Made by a program: the position numbers and the translations under genes. A stretch of DNA of 64,000 nucleotides from Limanda limanda (lineage: Eukaryota > Chordata > Actinopteri > Pleuronectiformes > Pleuronectidae): contig NW_026870590.1 in assembly GCF_963576545.1 (NCBI RefSeq), forward strand, positions 372,001-436,000, read 5' to 3'. The notes beneath the pieces were generated by a model. The model was not told the origin of the DNA. It made no database searches and saw nothing but the letters and a program-made list of their open reading frames with translations. How positions within the stretch are numbered: position 1 is the stretch's first letter; each line of letters starts with the position of its first letter. This document shows positions 24,066-37,900 of the stretch, one piece after another.

Positions 24066-25679
24066 GAATAACTTTTTTTGTGAAGGTCGGAGAGACTTGC
24101 AAGTAGGCTCTACCCCCACTAAATGGGGTTGCGCGCATCGATCAGTACCATCCTTGAGCTTCTCCGACTTTCGGAAGGGTTAGGGTTAGGGTTAGGGATG
24201 AAAGCACATAGGAGAAAGAGATATTCTTGAATAACTTTTTTTGTGAAGGTCGGAGAGACTTGCAAGTAGGCTCTACCCCCACTAAATGGGGTAGCGCGCA
24301 TCGATCGGTACCATCCTTGAGCTTCTCCGACTTTCGGAAGGGTTAGGGTTAGGGTTAGGGATGAAAGCACATAGGAGAAAGAGATATTCTTGAATAACTT
24401 TTTTTGTGAAGGTCGGAGAGACTTGCAAGTAGGCTCTACCCCCACTAAATGGGGTAGCGCGCATCGATCGGTACCATCCTTGAGCTTCTCCGACTTTCGG
24501 AAGGGTTAGGGTTAGGGTTAGGGATGAAAGCACATATGAGAAAGAGATATTCTTGAATAACTTTTTTTGTGAAGGTCGGAGAGACTTGCAAGTAGGCTCT
24601 ACCCCCACTAAATGGGGTAGCGCGCATCGATCGGTACCATCCTTGAGCTTCTCCGACTTTCGGAAGGGTTAGGGTTAGGGTTAGGGATGAAAGCACATAG
24701 GAGAAAGAGATATTCTTGAATAACTTTTTTTGTGAAGGTCGGAGAGACTTGCAAGTAGGCTCTACCCCCACTAAATGGGGTAGCGCGCATCGATCGGTAC
24801 CATCCTTGAGCTTCTCCGACTTTCGGAAGGGTTAGGGTTAGGGTTAGGGATGAAAGCACATAGGAGAAAGAGATATTCTTGAATAACTTTTTTTGTGAAG
24901 GTCGGAGAGACTTGCAAGTAGGCTCTACCCCCACTAAATGGGGTAGCGCGCATCGATCGGTACCATCCTTGAGCTTCTCCGACTTTCGGAAGGGTTAGGG
25001 TTAGGGTTAGGGATGAAAGCACATAGGAGAAAGAGATATTCTTGAATAACTTTTTTTGTGAAGGTCGGAGAGACTTGGAAAGTGGTTGCATCTGGACTAA
25101 TTTGGGTCCTGCGGATCGATTGGTACCATCCCCGAGCTTGTACGACCTTCGGAAGAGGTCGACCGACGAAATTCCCCCAAATCTGAGGAGATATTCTTGA
25201 ATAACTTTTTTTGTGAAGGTCGGAGAGACTTGCAAGTAGGCTCTACCTCCACTAAATGGGGTAGCGCGCATCGATCGGTACCATCCTTGAGCTTCTCCGA
25301 CTTTCGGAAGGGTTAGGGTTAGGGTTAGGGATGAAAGCACATAGGAGAAAGAGATATTCTTGAATAACTTTTTTTGTGAAGGTCGGAGAGACTTGCAAGT
25401 AGGCTCTACCCCCACTAAATGGGGTAGCGCGCATCGATCGGTACCATCCTTGAGCTTCTCCGACTTTCGGAAGGGTTAGGGTTAGGGTTAGGGATGAAAG
25501 CACATAGGAGAAAGAGATATTCTTGAATAACTTTTTTTGTGAAGGTCGGAGAGACTTGGAAAGTGGTTGCATCTGGACTAATTTGGGTCCTGCAGATCGA
25601 TTGGTACCATCCCCGAGCTTGTACGACCTTCGGAAGAGGTCGACCGACGAAATTCCCCCAAATCTGAGGAGATATTCTT
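24066..25679 (+). repeat. Block A1-A-A-A-A-A-B-A-A-Bq (1,614 bp)
   Basis: A six-A run with CACATATGAG near 24530. The first seven units are repeated at 27449-28581, an offset of 3,383 bp. A CTACCTCCAC variant is near 25245. Confidence 0.87.
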
Positions 25680-27448
25680 GAATAACTTTTTTTGTGAAGG
25701 TCGGAGAGACTTGCAAGTAGGCTCTACCCCCACTAAATGGGGTTGCGCGCATCGATCAGTACCATCCTTGAGCTTCTCCGACTTTCGGAAGGGTTAGGGT
25801 TAGGGTTAGGGATGAAAGCACATAGGAGAAAGAGATATTCTTGAATAACTTTTTTTGTGAAGGTCGGAGAGACTTGCAAGTAGGCTCTACCCCCACTAAA
25901 TGGGGTAGCGCGCATCGATCGGTACCATCCTTGAGCTTCTCCGACTTTCGGAAGGGTTAGGGTTAGGGTTAGGGATGAAAGCACATAGGAGAAAGAGATA
26001 TTCTTGAATAACTTTTTTTGTGAAGGTCGGAGAGACTTGCAAGTAGGCTCTACCCCCACTAAATGGGGTAGCGCGCATCGATCGGTACCATCCTTGAGCT
26101 TCTCCGACTTTCGGAAGGGTTAGGGTTAGGGTTAGGGATGAAAGCACATAGGAGAAAGAGATATTCTTGAATAACTTTTTTTGTGAAGGTCGGAGAGACT
26201 TGCAAGTAGGCTCTACCCCCACTAAATGTGGTAGCGCGCATCGATCGGTACCATCCTTGAGCTTCTCCGACTTTCGGAAGGGTTAGGGTTAGGGTTAGGG
26301 ATGAAAGCACATAGGAGAAAGAGATATTCTTGAATAACTTTTTTTGTGAAGGTCGGAGAGACTTGGAAAGTGGTTGCATCTGGACTAATTTGGGTCCTGC
26401 GGATCGATTGGTACCATCCCCGAGCTTGTACGACCTTCGGAAGAGGTCGACCGACGAAATTCCCCCAAATCTGAGGAGATATTCTTGAATAACTTTTTTT
26501 GTGAAGGTCGGAGAGACTTGCAAGTAGGCTCTACCCCCACTAAATGGGGTAGCGCGCATCGATCGGTACCATCCTTGAGCTTCTCCGACTTTCGGAAGGG
26601 TTAGGGTTAGGGTTAGGGATGAAAGCACATAGGAGAAAGAGATATTCTTGAATAACTTTTTTTGTGAAGGTCGGAGAGACTTGCAAGTAGGCTCTACCCC
26701 CACTAAATGGGGTAGCGCGCATCGATCGGTACCATCCTTGAGCTTCTCCGACTTTCGGAAGGGTTAGGGTTAGGGTTAGGGATGAAAGCACATAGGAGAA
26801 AGAGATATTCTTGAATAACTTTTTTTGTGAAGGTCGGAGAGACTTGCAAGTAGGCTCTACCCCCACTAAATGGGGTAGCGCGCATCGATCGGTACCATCC
26901 TTGAGCTTCTCCGACTTTCGGAAGGGTTAGGGTTAGGGTTAGGGATGAAAGCACATAGGAGAAAGAGATATTCTTGAATAACTTTTTTTGTGAAGGTCGG
27001 AGAGACTTGGAAAGTGGTTGCATCTGGACTAATTTGGGTCCTGCGGATCGATTGGTACCATCCCCGAGCTTGTACGACCTTCGGAAGAGGTCGACCGACG
27101 AAATTCCCCCAAATCTGAGGAGATATTCTTGAATAACTTTTTTTGTGAAGGTCGGAGAGACTTGCAAGTAGGCTCTACCCCCACTAAATGGGGTAGCGCG
27201 CATCGATCGGTACCATCCTTGAGCTTCTCCGACTTTCGGAAGGGTTAGGGTTAGGGTTAGGGATGAAAGCACATAGGAGAAAGAGATATTCTTGAATAAC
27301 TTTTTTTGTGAAGGTCGGAGAGACTTGGAAAGTGGTTGCATCTGGACTAATTTGGGTCCTGCGGATCGATTGGTACCATCCCCGAGCTTGTACGACCTTC
27401 GGAAGAGGTCGACCGACGAAATTCCCCCAAATCTGAGGAGATATTCTT
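25680..27448 (+). repeat. Block A1-A-A-A-B-A-A-A-B-A-B (1,769 bp)
   Basis: Contains AAATGTGG near 26225, private to this unit. Together with the previous block it may form a 3.4-kb unit, because the block starting at 27449 resumes the order of 24066. Confidence 0.85.
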
Positions 27449-29217
27449 GAATAACTTTTTTTGTGAAGGTCGGAGAGACTTGCAAGTAGGCTCTACCCCC
27501 ACTAAATGGGGTTGCGCGCATCGATCAGTACCATCCTTGAGCTTCTCCGACTTTCGGAAGGGTTAGGGTTAGGGTTAGGGATGAAAGCACATAGGAGAAA
27601 GAGATATTCTTGAATAACTTTTTTTGTGAAGGTCGGAGAGACTTGCAAGTAGGCTCTACCCCCACTAAATGGGGTAGCGCGCATCGATCGGTACCATCCT
27701 TGAGCTTCTCCGACTTTCGGAAGGGTTAGGGTTAGGGTTAGGGATGAAAGCACATAGGAGAAAGAGATATTCTTGAATAACTTTTTTTGTGAAGGTCGGA
27801 GAGACTTGCAAGTAGGCTCTACCCCCACTAAATGGGGTAGCGCGCATCGATCGGTACCATCCTTGAGCTTCTCCGACTTTCGGAAGGGTTAGGGTTAGGG
27901 TTAGGGATGAAAGCACATATGAGAAAGAGATATTCTTGAATAACTTTTTTTGTGAAGGTCGGAGAGACTTGCAAGTAGGCTCTACCCCCACTAAATGGGG
28001 TAGCGCGCATCGATCGGTACCATCCTTGAGCTTCTCCGACTTTCGGAAGGGTTAGGGTTAGGGTTAGGGATGAAAGCACATAGGAGAAAGAGATATTCTT
28101 GAATAACTTTTTTTGTGAAGGTCGGAGAGACTTGCAAGTAGGCTCTACCCCCACTAAATGGGGTAGCGCGCATCGATCGGTACCATCCTTGAGCTTCTCC
28201 GACTTTCGGAAGGGTTAGGGTTAGGGTTAGGGATGAAAGCACATAGGAGAAAGAGATATTCTTGAATAACTTTTTTTGTGAAGGTCGGAGAGACTTGCAA
28301 GTAGGCTCTACCCCCACTAAATGGGGTAGCGCGCATCGATCGGTACCATCCTTGAGCTTCTCCGACTTTCGGAAGGGTTAGGGTTAGGGTTAGGGATGAA
28401 AGCACATAGGAGAAAGAGATATTCTTGAATAACTTTTTTTGTGAAGGTCGGAGAGACTTGGAAAGTGGTTGCATCTGGACTAATTTGGGTCCTGCGGATC
28501 GATTGGTACCATCCCCGAGCTTGTACGACCTTCGGAAGAGGTCGACCGACGAAATTCCCCCAAATCTGAGGAGATATTCTTGAATAACTTTTTTTGTGAA
28601 GGTCGGAGAGACTTGCAAGTAGGCTCTACCCCCACTAAATGGGGTAGCGCGCATCGATCGGTACCATCCTTGAGCTTCTCCGACTTTCGGAAGGGTTAGG
28701 GTTAGGGTTAGGGATGAAAGCACATAGGAGAAAGAGATATTCTTGAATAACTTTTTTTGTGAAGGTCGGAGAGACTTGAAAAGTGGTTGCATCTGGACTA
28801 ATTTGGGTCCTGCGGATCGATTGGTACCATCCCCGAGCTTGTACGACCTTCGGAAGAGGTCGACCGACGAAATTCCCCCAAATCTGAGGAGATATTCTTG
28901 AATAACTTTTTTTGTGAAGGTCGGAGAGACTTGCAAGTAGGCTCTACCCCCACTAAATGGGGTTGCGCGCATCGATCGGTACCATCCTTGAGCTTCTCCG
29001 ACTTTCGGAAGGGTTAGGGTTAGGGTTAGGGATGAAAGCACATAGGAGAAAGAGATATTCTTGAATAACTTTTTTTGTGAAGGTCGGAGAGACTTGGAAA
29101 GTGGTTGCATCTGGACTAATTTGGGTCCTGCGGATCGATTGGTACCATCCACGAGCTTGTACGACCTTCGGAAGAGGTCGACCGACGAAATTCCCCCAAA
29201 TCTGAGGAGATATTCTT
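27449..29217 (+). repeat. Block A1-A-A-A-A-A-B-A-B'-A2-B (1,769 bp)
   Basis: Six-A run with CACATATGAG near 27914, copied from the same source as 24066. The last B has CATCCACGAG near 29148, a private change. Confidence 0.87.
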
Positions 29218-30179
29218 AAATAACTTTTTTTGTGAAGGTCGGAGAGACTTGCAAGTAGGCTCTACCCCCACTAAATGGGGTTGCGCGCATCGATCAGTAC
29301 CATCCTTGAGCTTCTCCGACTTTCGGAAGGGTTAGGGTTAGGGTTAGGGATGAAAGCACATAGGAGAAAGAGATATTCTTGAATAACTTTTTTTGTGAAG
29401 GTCGGAGAGACTTGCAAGTAGGCTCTACCCCCACTAAATGGGGTAGCGCGCATCGATCGGTACCATCCTTGAGCTTCTCCGACTTTCGGAAGGGTTAGGG
29501 TTAGGGTTAGGGATGAAAGCACATAGGAGAAAGAGATATTCTTGAATAACTTTTTTTGTGAAGGTCGGAGAGACTTGCAAGTAGGCTCTACCCCCACTAA
29601 ATGGGGTAGCGCGCATCGATCGGTACCATCCTTGAGCTTCTCCGACTTTCGGAAGGGTTAGGGTTAGGGTTAGGGATGAAAGCACATAGGAGAAAGAGAT
29701 ATTCTTGAATAACTTTTTTTGTGAAGGTCGGAGAGACTTGGAAAGTGGTTGCATCTGGACTAATTTGGGTCCTGCGGATCGATTGGTACCATCCCCGAGC
29801 TTGTACGACCTTCGGAAGAGGTCGACCGACGAAATTCCCCCAAATCTGAGGAGATATTCTTGAATAACTTTTTTTGTGAAGGTCGGAGAGACTTGCAAGT
29901 AGGCTCTACCCCCACTAAATGGGGTAGCGCGCATCGATCGGTACCATCCTTGAGCTTCTCCGACTTTTGGAAGGGTTAGGGTTAGGGTTAGGGATGAAAG
30001 CACATAGGAGAAAGAGATATTCTTGAATAACTTTTTTTGTGAAGGTCGGAGAGACTTGGAAAGTGGTTGCATCTGGACTAATTTGGGTCCTGCGGATCGA
30101 TTGGTACCATCCCCGAGCTTGTACGACCTTCGGAAGAGGTCGACCGACGAAATTCCCCCAAATCTGAGGAGATATTCTT
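29218..30179 (+). repeat. Block A1-A-A-B-A-B (962 bp)
   Basis: The unit boundary reads ATTCTTAAATAAC near 29213, the tag of the 1,443-bp duplications. CTTTTGGAAG near 29964 recalls the 8-10 kb region. Confidence 0.85.
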
Positions 30180-31794
30180 GAATAACTTTTTTTGTGAAGG
30201 TCGGAGAGACTTGCAAGTAGGCTCTACCCCCACTAAATGGGGTTGCGCGCATCGATCAGTACCATCCTTGAGCTTCTCCGACTTTCGGAAGGGTTAGGGT
30301 TAGGGTTAGGGATGAAAGCACATAGGAGAAAGAGATATTCTTGAATAACTTTTTTTGTGAAGGTCGGAGAGACTTGCAAGTAGGCTCTACCCCCACTAAA
30401 TGGGGTAGCGCGCATCGATCGGTACCATCCTTGAGCTTCTCCGACTTTCGGAAGGGTTAGGGTTAGGGTTAGGGATGAAAGCACATAGGAGAAAGAGATA
30501 TTCTTGAATAACTTTTTTTGTGAAGGTCGGAGAGACTTGCAAGTAGGCTCTACCCCCCACTAAATGGGGTAGCGCGCATCGATCGGTACCATCCTTGAGC
30601 TTCTCCGACTTTCGGAAGGGTTAGGGTTAGGGTTAGGGATGAAAGCACATATGAGAAAGAGATATTCTTGAATAACTTTTTTTGTGAAGGTCGGAGAGAC
30701 TTGCAAGTAGGCTCTACCCCCACTAAATGGGGTAGCGCGCATCGATCGGTACCATCCTTGAGCTTCTCCGACTTTCGGAAGGGTTAGGGTTAGGGTTAGG
30801 GATGAAAGCACATAGGAGAAAGAGATATTCTTGAATAACTTTTTTTGTGAAGGTCGGAGAGACTTGCAAGTAGGCTCTATCCCCACTAAATGGGGTAGCG
30901 CGCATCGATCGGTACCATCCTTGAGCTTCTCCGACTTTCGGAAGGGTTAGGGTTAGGGTTAGGGATGAAAGCACATAGGAGAAAGAGATATTCTTGAATA
31001 ACTTTTTTTGTGAAGGTCGGAGAGACTTGCAAGTAGGCTCTACCCCCACTAAATGGGGTAGCGCGCATCGATCGGTACCATCCTTGAGCTTCTCCGACTT
31101 TCGGAAGGGTTAGGGTTAGGGTTAGGGATGAAAGCACATAGGAGAAAGAGATATTCTTGAATAACTTTTTTTGTGAAGGTCGGAGAGACTTGGAAAGTGG
31201 TTGCATCTGGACTAATTTGGGTCCTGCGGATCGATTGGTACCATCCCCGAGCTTGTACGACCTTCGGAAGAGGTCGACCGACGAAATTCCCCCAAATCTG
31301 AGGAGATATTCTTGAATAACTTTTTTTGTGAAGGTCGGAGAGACTTGCAAGTAGGCTCTACCCCCACTAAATGGGGTAGCGCGCATCGATCGGTACCATC
31401 CTTGAGCTTCTCCGACTTTCGGAAGGGTTAGGGTTAGGGTTAGGGATGAAAGCACATAGGAGAAAGAGATATTCTTGAATAACTTTTTTTGTGAAGGTCG
31501 GAGAGACTTGCAAGTAGGCTCTACCCCCACTAAATGGGGTAGCGCGCATCGATCGGTACCATCCTTGAGCTTCTCCGACTTTCGGAAGGGTTAGGGTTAG
31601 GGTTAGGGATGAAAGCACATAGGAGAAAGAGATATTCTTGAATAACTTTTTTTGTGAAGGTCGGAGAGACTTGGAAAGTGGTTGCATCTGGACTAATTTG
31701 GGTCCTGCAGATCGATTGGTACCATCCCCGAGCTTGTACGACCTTCGGAAGAGGTCGACCGACGAAATTCCCCCAAATCTGAGGAGATATTCTT
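30180..31794 (+). repeat. Block A1-A-A-A-A-A-B-A-A-Bq; left end of the 18-kb duplication
   Basis: Six-A run with an extra C (CTACCCCCCAC near 30550), CACATATGAG near 30648 and CTATCCCC near 30878. The last two tags recur 18,139 bp to the right (near 48787 and 49017). The extra C and the A1 head do not recur there, so the large duplication starts within this A run, after about 30.25 kb and perhaps after 30.55 kb. Confidence 0.88.
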
Positions 31795-33400
31795 GAATAA
31801 CTTTTTTTGTGAAGGTCGGAGAGACTTGCAAGTAGGCTCTACCCCCACTAAATGGGGTTGCGCGCATCGATCAGTACCATCCTTGAGCTTCTCCGACTTT
31901 CGGAAGGGTTAGGGTTAGGGTTAGGGATGAAAGCACATAGGAGAAAGAGATATTCTTGAATAACTTTTTTTGTGAAGGTCGGAGAGACTTGCAAGTAGGC
32001 TCTACCCCCACTAAATGGGGTAGCGCGCATCGATCGGTACCATCCTTGAGCTTCTCCGACTTTCGGAAGGGTTAGGGTTAGGGTTAGGGATGAAAGCACA
32101 TAGGAGAAAGAGATATTCTTGAATAACTTTTTTTGTGAAGGTCGGAGAGACTTGCAAGTAGGCTCTACCCCCACTAAATGGGGTAGCGCACATCGATCGG
32201 TACCATCCTTGAGCTTCTCCGACTTTCGGAAGGGTTAGGGTTAGGGTTAGGGATGAAAGCACATAGGAGAAAGAGATATTCTTGAATAACTTTTTTTGTG
32301 AAGGTCGGAGAGACTTGCAAGTAGGCTCTACCCCCACTAAATGGGGTAGCGCGCATCGATCGGTACCATCCTTGAGCTTCTCCGACTTTCGGAAGGGTTA
32401 GGGTTAGGGTTAGGGATGAAAGCACATAGGAGAAAGAGATATTCTTGAATAACTTTTTTTGTGAAGGTCGGAGAGACTTGGAAAGTGGTTGCATCTGGAC
32501 TAATTTGGGTCCTGCGGATCGATTGGTACCATCCCCGAGCTTGTACGACCTTCGGAAGAGGTCGACCGACGAAATTCCCCCAAATCTGAGGAGATATTCT
32601 TGAATAACTTTTTTTGTGAAGGTCGGAGAGACTTGCAAGTAGGCTCTACCCCCACTAAATGGGGTAGCGCGCATCGATCGGTACCATCCTTGAGCTTCTC
32701 CGACTTTCGGAAGGGTTAGGGTTAGGGTTAGGGATGAAAGCACATAGGAGAAAGAGATATTCTTGAATAACTTTTTTTGTGAAGGTCGGAGAGACTTGGA
32801 AAGTGGTTGCATCTGGACTAATTTGGGTCCTGCGGATCGATTGGTACCATCCCCGAGCTTGTACGACCTTCGGAAGAGGTCGACCGACGAAATTCCCCCA
32901 AATCTGAGGAGATATTCTTGAATAACTTTTTTTGTGAAGGTCGGAGAGACTTGCAAGTAGGCTCTACCCCCACTAAATGGGGTAGCGCGCATCGATCGGT
33001 ACCATCCTTGAGCTTCTCCGACTTTCGGAAGGGTTAGGGTTAGGGTTAGGGATGAAAGCACATAGGAGAAAGAGATATTCTTGAATAACTTTTTTTGTGA
33101 AGGTCGGAGAGACTTGCAAGTAGGCTCTACCCCCACTAAATGGGGTAGCGCGCATCGATCGGTACCATCCTTGAGCTTCTCCGACTTTCGGAAGGGTTAG
33201 GGTTAGGGTTAGGGATGAAAGCACATAGGAGAAAGAGATATTCTTGAATAACTTTTTTTGTGAAGGTCGGAGAGACTTGGAAAGTGGTTGCATCTGGACT
33301 AATTTGGGTCCTGCAGATCGATTGGTACCATCCCCGAGCTTGTACGACCTTCGGAAGAGGTCGACCGACGAAATTCCCCCAAATCTGAGGAGATATTCTT
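31795..33400 (+). repeat. 1,606-bp block present in large copy 1, absent from large copy 2
   Basis: Order: A1-A-Ac-A-B-A-B-A-A-Bq. To its left, copies 1 and 2 of the large duplication align at offset 18,139; to its right, at offset 16,533. The difference is exactly this block. Both its flanks are Bq followed by A1-A-Ac-A, so a simple unequal exchange between these flanks would delete or add it. Confidence 0.92.
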
Positions 33401-34688
33401 GAATAACTTTTTTTGTGAAGGTCGGAGAGACTTGCAAGTAGGCTCTACCCCCACTAAATGGGGTTGCGCGCATCGATCAGTACCATCCTTGAGCTTCTCC
33501 GACTTTCGGAAGGGTTAGGGTTAGGGTTAGGGATGAAAGCACATAGGAGAAAGAGATATTCTTGAATAACTTTTTTTGTGAAGGTCGGAGAGACTTGCAA
33601 GTAGGCTCTACCCCCACTAAATGGGGTAGCGCGCATCGATCGGTACCATCCTTGAGCTTCTCCGACTTTCGGAAGGGTTAGGGTTAGGGTTAGGGATGAA
33701 AGCACATAGGAGAAAGAGATATTCTTGAATAACTTTTTTTGTGAAGGTCGGAGAGACTTGCAAGTAGGCTCTACCCCCACTAAATGGGGTAGCGCACATC
33801 GATCGGTACCATCCTTGAGCTTCTCCGACTTTCGGAAGGGTTAGGGTTAGGGTTAGGGATGAAAGCACATAGGAGAAAGAGATATTCTTGAATAACTTTT
33901 TTTGTGAAGGTCGGAGAGACTTGCAAGTAGGCTCTACCCCCACTAAATGGGGTAGCGCGCATCGATCGGTACCATCCTTGAGCTTCTCCGACTTTCGGAA
34001 GGGTTAGGGTTAGGGTTAGGGATGAAAGCACATAGGAGAAAGAGATATTCTTGAATAACTTTTTTTGTGAAGGTCGGAGAGACTTGGAAAGTGGTTGCAT
34101 CTGGACTAATTTGGGTCCTGCGGATCGATTGGTACCATCCCCGAGCTTGTACGACCTTCGGAAGAGGTCGACCGACGAAATTCCCCCAAATCTGAGGAGA
34201 TATTCTTGAATAACTTTTTTTGTGAAGGTCGGAGAGACTTGCAAGTAGGCTCTACCCCCACTAAATGGGGTAGCGCGCATCGATCGGTACCATCCTTGAG
34301 CTTCTCCGACTTTCGGAAGGGTTAGGGTTAGGGTTAGGGATGAAAGCACATAGGAGAAAGAGATATTCTTGAATAACTTTTTTTGTGAAGGTCGGAGAGA
34401 CTTGCAAGTAGGCTCTACCCCCACTAAATGGGGTAGCGCGCATCGATCGGTACCATCCTTGAGCTTCTCCGACTTTCGGAAGGGTTAGGGTTAGGGTTAG
34501 GGATGAAAGCACATAGGAGAAAGAGATATTCTTGAATAACTTTTTTTGTGAAGGTCGGAGAGACTTGGAAAGTGGTTGCATCTGGACTAATTTGGGTCCT
34601 GCGGATCGATTGGTACCATCCCCGAGCTTGTACGACCTTCGGAAGAGGTCGACCGACGAAATTCCCCCAAATCTGAGGAGATATTCTT
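33401..34688 (+). repeat. Block A1-A-Ac-A-B-A-A-B (1,288 bp), large copy 1
   Basis: Shares A1-A-Ac-A-B-A with the preceding block and lacks one internal B-A pair. Corresponds to 49934-51221 in large copy 2. Confidence 0.9.
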
Positions 34689-36131
34689 GAATAACTTTTT
34701 TTGTGAAGGTCGGAGAGACTTGCAAGTAGGCTCTACCCCCACTAAATGGGGTTGCGCGCATCGATCAGTACCATCCTTGAGCTTCTCCGACTTTCGGAAG
34801 GGTTAGGGTTAGGGTTAGGGATGAAAGCACATAGGAGAAAGAGATATTCTTGAATAACTTTTTTTGTGAAGGTCGGAGAGACTTGCAAGTAGGCTCTACC
34901 CCCACTAAATGGGGTAGCGCGCATCGATCGGTACCATCCTTGAGCTTCTCCGACTTTCGGAAGGGTTAGGGTTAGGGTTAGGGATGAAAGCACATAGGAG
35001 AAAGAGATATTCTTGAATAACTTTTTTTGTGAAGGTCGGAGAGACTTGCAAGTAGGCTCTACCCCCACTAAATGGGGTAGCGCGCATCGATCGGTACCAT
35101 CCTTGAGCTTCTCCGACTTTCGGAAGGGTTAGGGTTAGGGTTAGGGATGAAAGCACATAGGAGAAAGAGATATTCTTGAATAACTTTTTTTGTGAAGGTC
35201 GGAGAGACTTGCAAGTAGGCTCTACCCCCACTAAATGGGGTAGCGCGCATCGATCGGTACCATCCTTGAGCTTCTCCGACTTTCGGAAGGGTTAGGGTTA
35301 GGGTTAGGGATGAAAGCACATAGGAGAAAGAGATATTCTTGAATAACTTTTTTTGTGAAGGTCGGAGAGACTTGGAAAGTGGTTGCATCTGGACTAATTT
35401 GGGTCCTGCGGATCGATTGGTACCATCCCCGAGCTTGTACGACCTTCGGAAGAGGTCGACCGACGAAATTCCCCCAAATCTGAGGAGATATTCTTGAATA
35501 ACTTTTTTTGTGAAGGTCGGAGAGACTTGCAAGTAGGCTCTACCCCCACTAAATGGGGTAGCGCGCATCGATCGGTACCATCCTTGAGCTTCTCCGACTT
35601 TCGGAAGGGTTAGGGTTAGGGTTAGGGATGAAAGCACATAGGAGAAAGAGATATTCTTGAATAACTTTTTTTGTGAAGGTCGGAGAGACTTGAAAAGTGG
35701 TTGCATCTGGACTAATTTGGGTCCTGCGGATCGATTGGTACCATCCCCGAGCTTGTACGACCTTCGGAAGAGGTCGACCGACGAAATTCCCCCAAATCTG
35801 AGGAGATATTCTTGAATAACTTTTTTTGTGAAGGTCGGAGAGACTTGCAAGTAGGCTCTACCCCCACTAAATGGGGTTGCGCGCATCGATCGGTACCATC
35901 CTTGAGCTTCTCCGACTTTCGGAAGGGTTAGGGTTAGGGTTAGGGATGAAAGCACATAGGAGAAAGAGATATTCTTGAATAACTTTTTTTGTGAAGGTCG
36001 GAGAGACTTGGAAAGTGGTTGCATCTGGACTATTTTGGGTCCTGCGGATCGATTGGTACCATCCCCGAGCTTGTACGACCTTCGGAAGAGGTCGACCGAC
36101 GAAATTCCCCCAAATCTGAGGAGATATTCTT
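34689..36131 (+). repeat. Block A1-A-A-A-B-A-B'-A2-B (1,443 bp), large copy 1
   Basis: The last B has GGACTATTTTGGG near 36029-36040. This change removes a plus-strand TAA and opens a meaningless 76-codon frame. Corresponds to 51222-52664. Confidence 0.9.
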
Positions 36132-37900
36132 GAATAACTTTTTTTTTGAAGGTCGGAGAGACTTGCAAGTAGGCTCTACCCCCACTAAATGGGGTTGCGC
36201 GCATCGATCAGTACCATCCTTGAGCTTCTCCGACTTTCGGAAGGGTTAGGGTTAGGGTTAGGGATGAAAGCACATAGGAGAAAGAGATATTCTTGAATAA
36301 CTTTTTTTGTGAAGGTCGGAGAGACTTAGAAAGTGGTTGCATCTGGACTAATTTGGGTCCTGCGGATCGATTGGTACCATCCCCGAGCTTGTACGACCTT
36401 CGGAAGAGGTCGACCGACGAAATTCCCCCAAATCTGAGGAGATATTCTTGAATAACTTTTTTTGTGAAGGTCGGAGAGACTTGCAAGTAGGCTCTACCCC
36501 CACTAAATGGGGTTGCGCGCATCGATCGGTACCATCCTTGAGCTTCTCCGACTTTCGGAAGGGTTAGGGTTAGGGTTAGGGATGAAAGCACATAGGAGAA
36601 AGAGATATTCTTGAATAACTTTTTTTGTGAAGGTCGGAGAGACTTGCAAGTAGGCTCTACCCCCACTAAATGGGGTAGCGCGCATCGATCGGTACCATCC
36701 TTGAGCTTCTCCGACTTTCGGAAGGGTTAGGGTTAGGGTTAGGGATGAAAGCACATAGGAGAAAGAGATATTCTTGAATAACTTTTTTTGTGAAGGTCGG
36801 AGAGACTTGGAAAGTGGTTGCATCTGGACTAATTTGGGTCCTGCGGATCGATTGGTACCATCCCCGAGCTTGTACGACCTTCGGAAGAGGTCGACCGACG
36901 AAATTCCCCCAAATCTGAGGAGATATTCTTGAATAACTTTTTTTGTGAAGGTCGGAGAGACTTGCAAGTAGGCTCTACCCCCACTAAATGGGGTAACGCG
37001 CATCGATCGGTACCATCCTTGAGCTTCTCCGACTTTCGGAAGGGTTAGGGTTAGGGTTAGGGATGAAAGCACATAGGAGAAAGAGATATTCTTGAATAAC
37101 TTTTTTTGTGAAGGTCGGAGAGACTTGCAAGTAGGCTCTACCCCCACTAAATGGGGTAGCGCGCATCGATCAGTACCATCCTTGAGCTTCTCCGACTTTC
37201 GGAAGGGTTAGGGTTAGGGTTAGGGATGAAAGCACATAGGAGAAAGAGATATTCTTGAATAACTTTTTTTGTGAAGGTCGGAGAGACTTGGAAAGTGGTT
37301 GCATCTGGACTAATTTGGGTCCTGCGGATCGATTGGTACCATCCCCGAGCTTGTACGACCTTCGGAAGAGGTCGACCGACGAAATTCCCCCAAATCTGAG
37401 GAGATATTCTTGAATAACTTTTTTTGTGAAGGTCGGAGAGACTTGCAAGTAGGCTCTACCCCCACTAAATGGGGTTGCGCGCATCGATCAGTACCATCCT
37501 TGAGCTTCTCCGACTTTCGGAAGGGTTAGGGTTAGGGTTAGGGATGAAAGCACATAGGAGAAAGAGATATTCTTGAATAACTTTTTTTGTGAAGGTCGGA
37601 GAGACTTGCAAGTAGGCTCTACCCCCACTAAATGGGGTAGCGCGCATCGATCGGTACCATCCTTGAGCTTCTCCGACTTTCGGAAGGGTTAGGGTTAGGG
37701 TTAGGGATGAAAGCACATAGGAGAAAGAGATATTCTTGAATAACTTTTTTTGTGAAGGTCGGAGAGACTTGCAAGTAGGCTCTACCCCCACTAAATGGGG
37801 TAGCGCGCATCGATCGGTACCATCCTTGAGCTTCTCCGACTTTCGGAAGGGTTAGGGTTAGGGTTAGGGATGAAAGCACATAGGAGAAAGAGATATTCTT
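35496..37900 (+). repeat. 2,405-bp tandem duplication, copy 1
   Basis: Order: A-B'-A2-B-A1-B-A2-A-B-A-A-B-A1-A-A. Tags: TATTTT in B near 36033, T9 tract TTTTTTTTTGAAGG near 36139, CTTAGAAAG near 36326, GGGGTAACGCGC near 36990, and GGGGTAGC with CGATCAG near 37153. All recur at +2,405 bp. Confidence 0.92.

Noticed and set aside
35068..36204. Long minus-strand reading frames (up to 378 codons) with repeated MGVEPTCKSLRPSQKK-like peptides
   Set aside because: They result from the 318-bp A-B period being a multiple of three. They overlap each other in different frames, are translations of the satellite including the telomeric tract, and break at each A-A junction. No promoter, domain or codon signal supports coding.
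36019..36249. Plus-strand 76-codon and 91-codon frames (also at 3204, 11221, 38424, 52552, 54957)
   Set aside because: They arise from single variants inside B: a TAA changed to TAT, or an extra A near 3340 and 11357. They are not conserved in other units.
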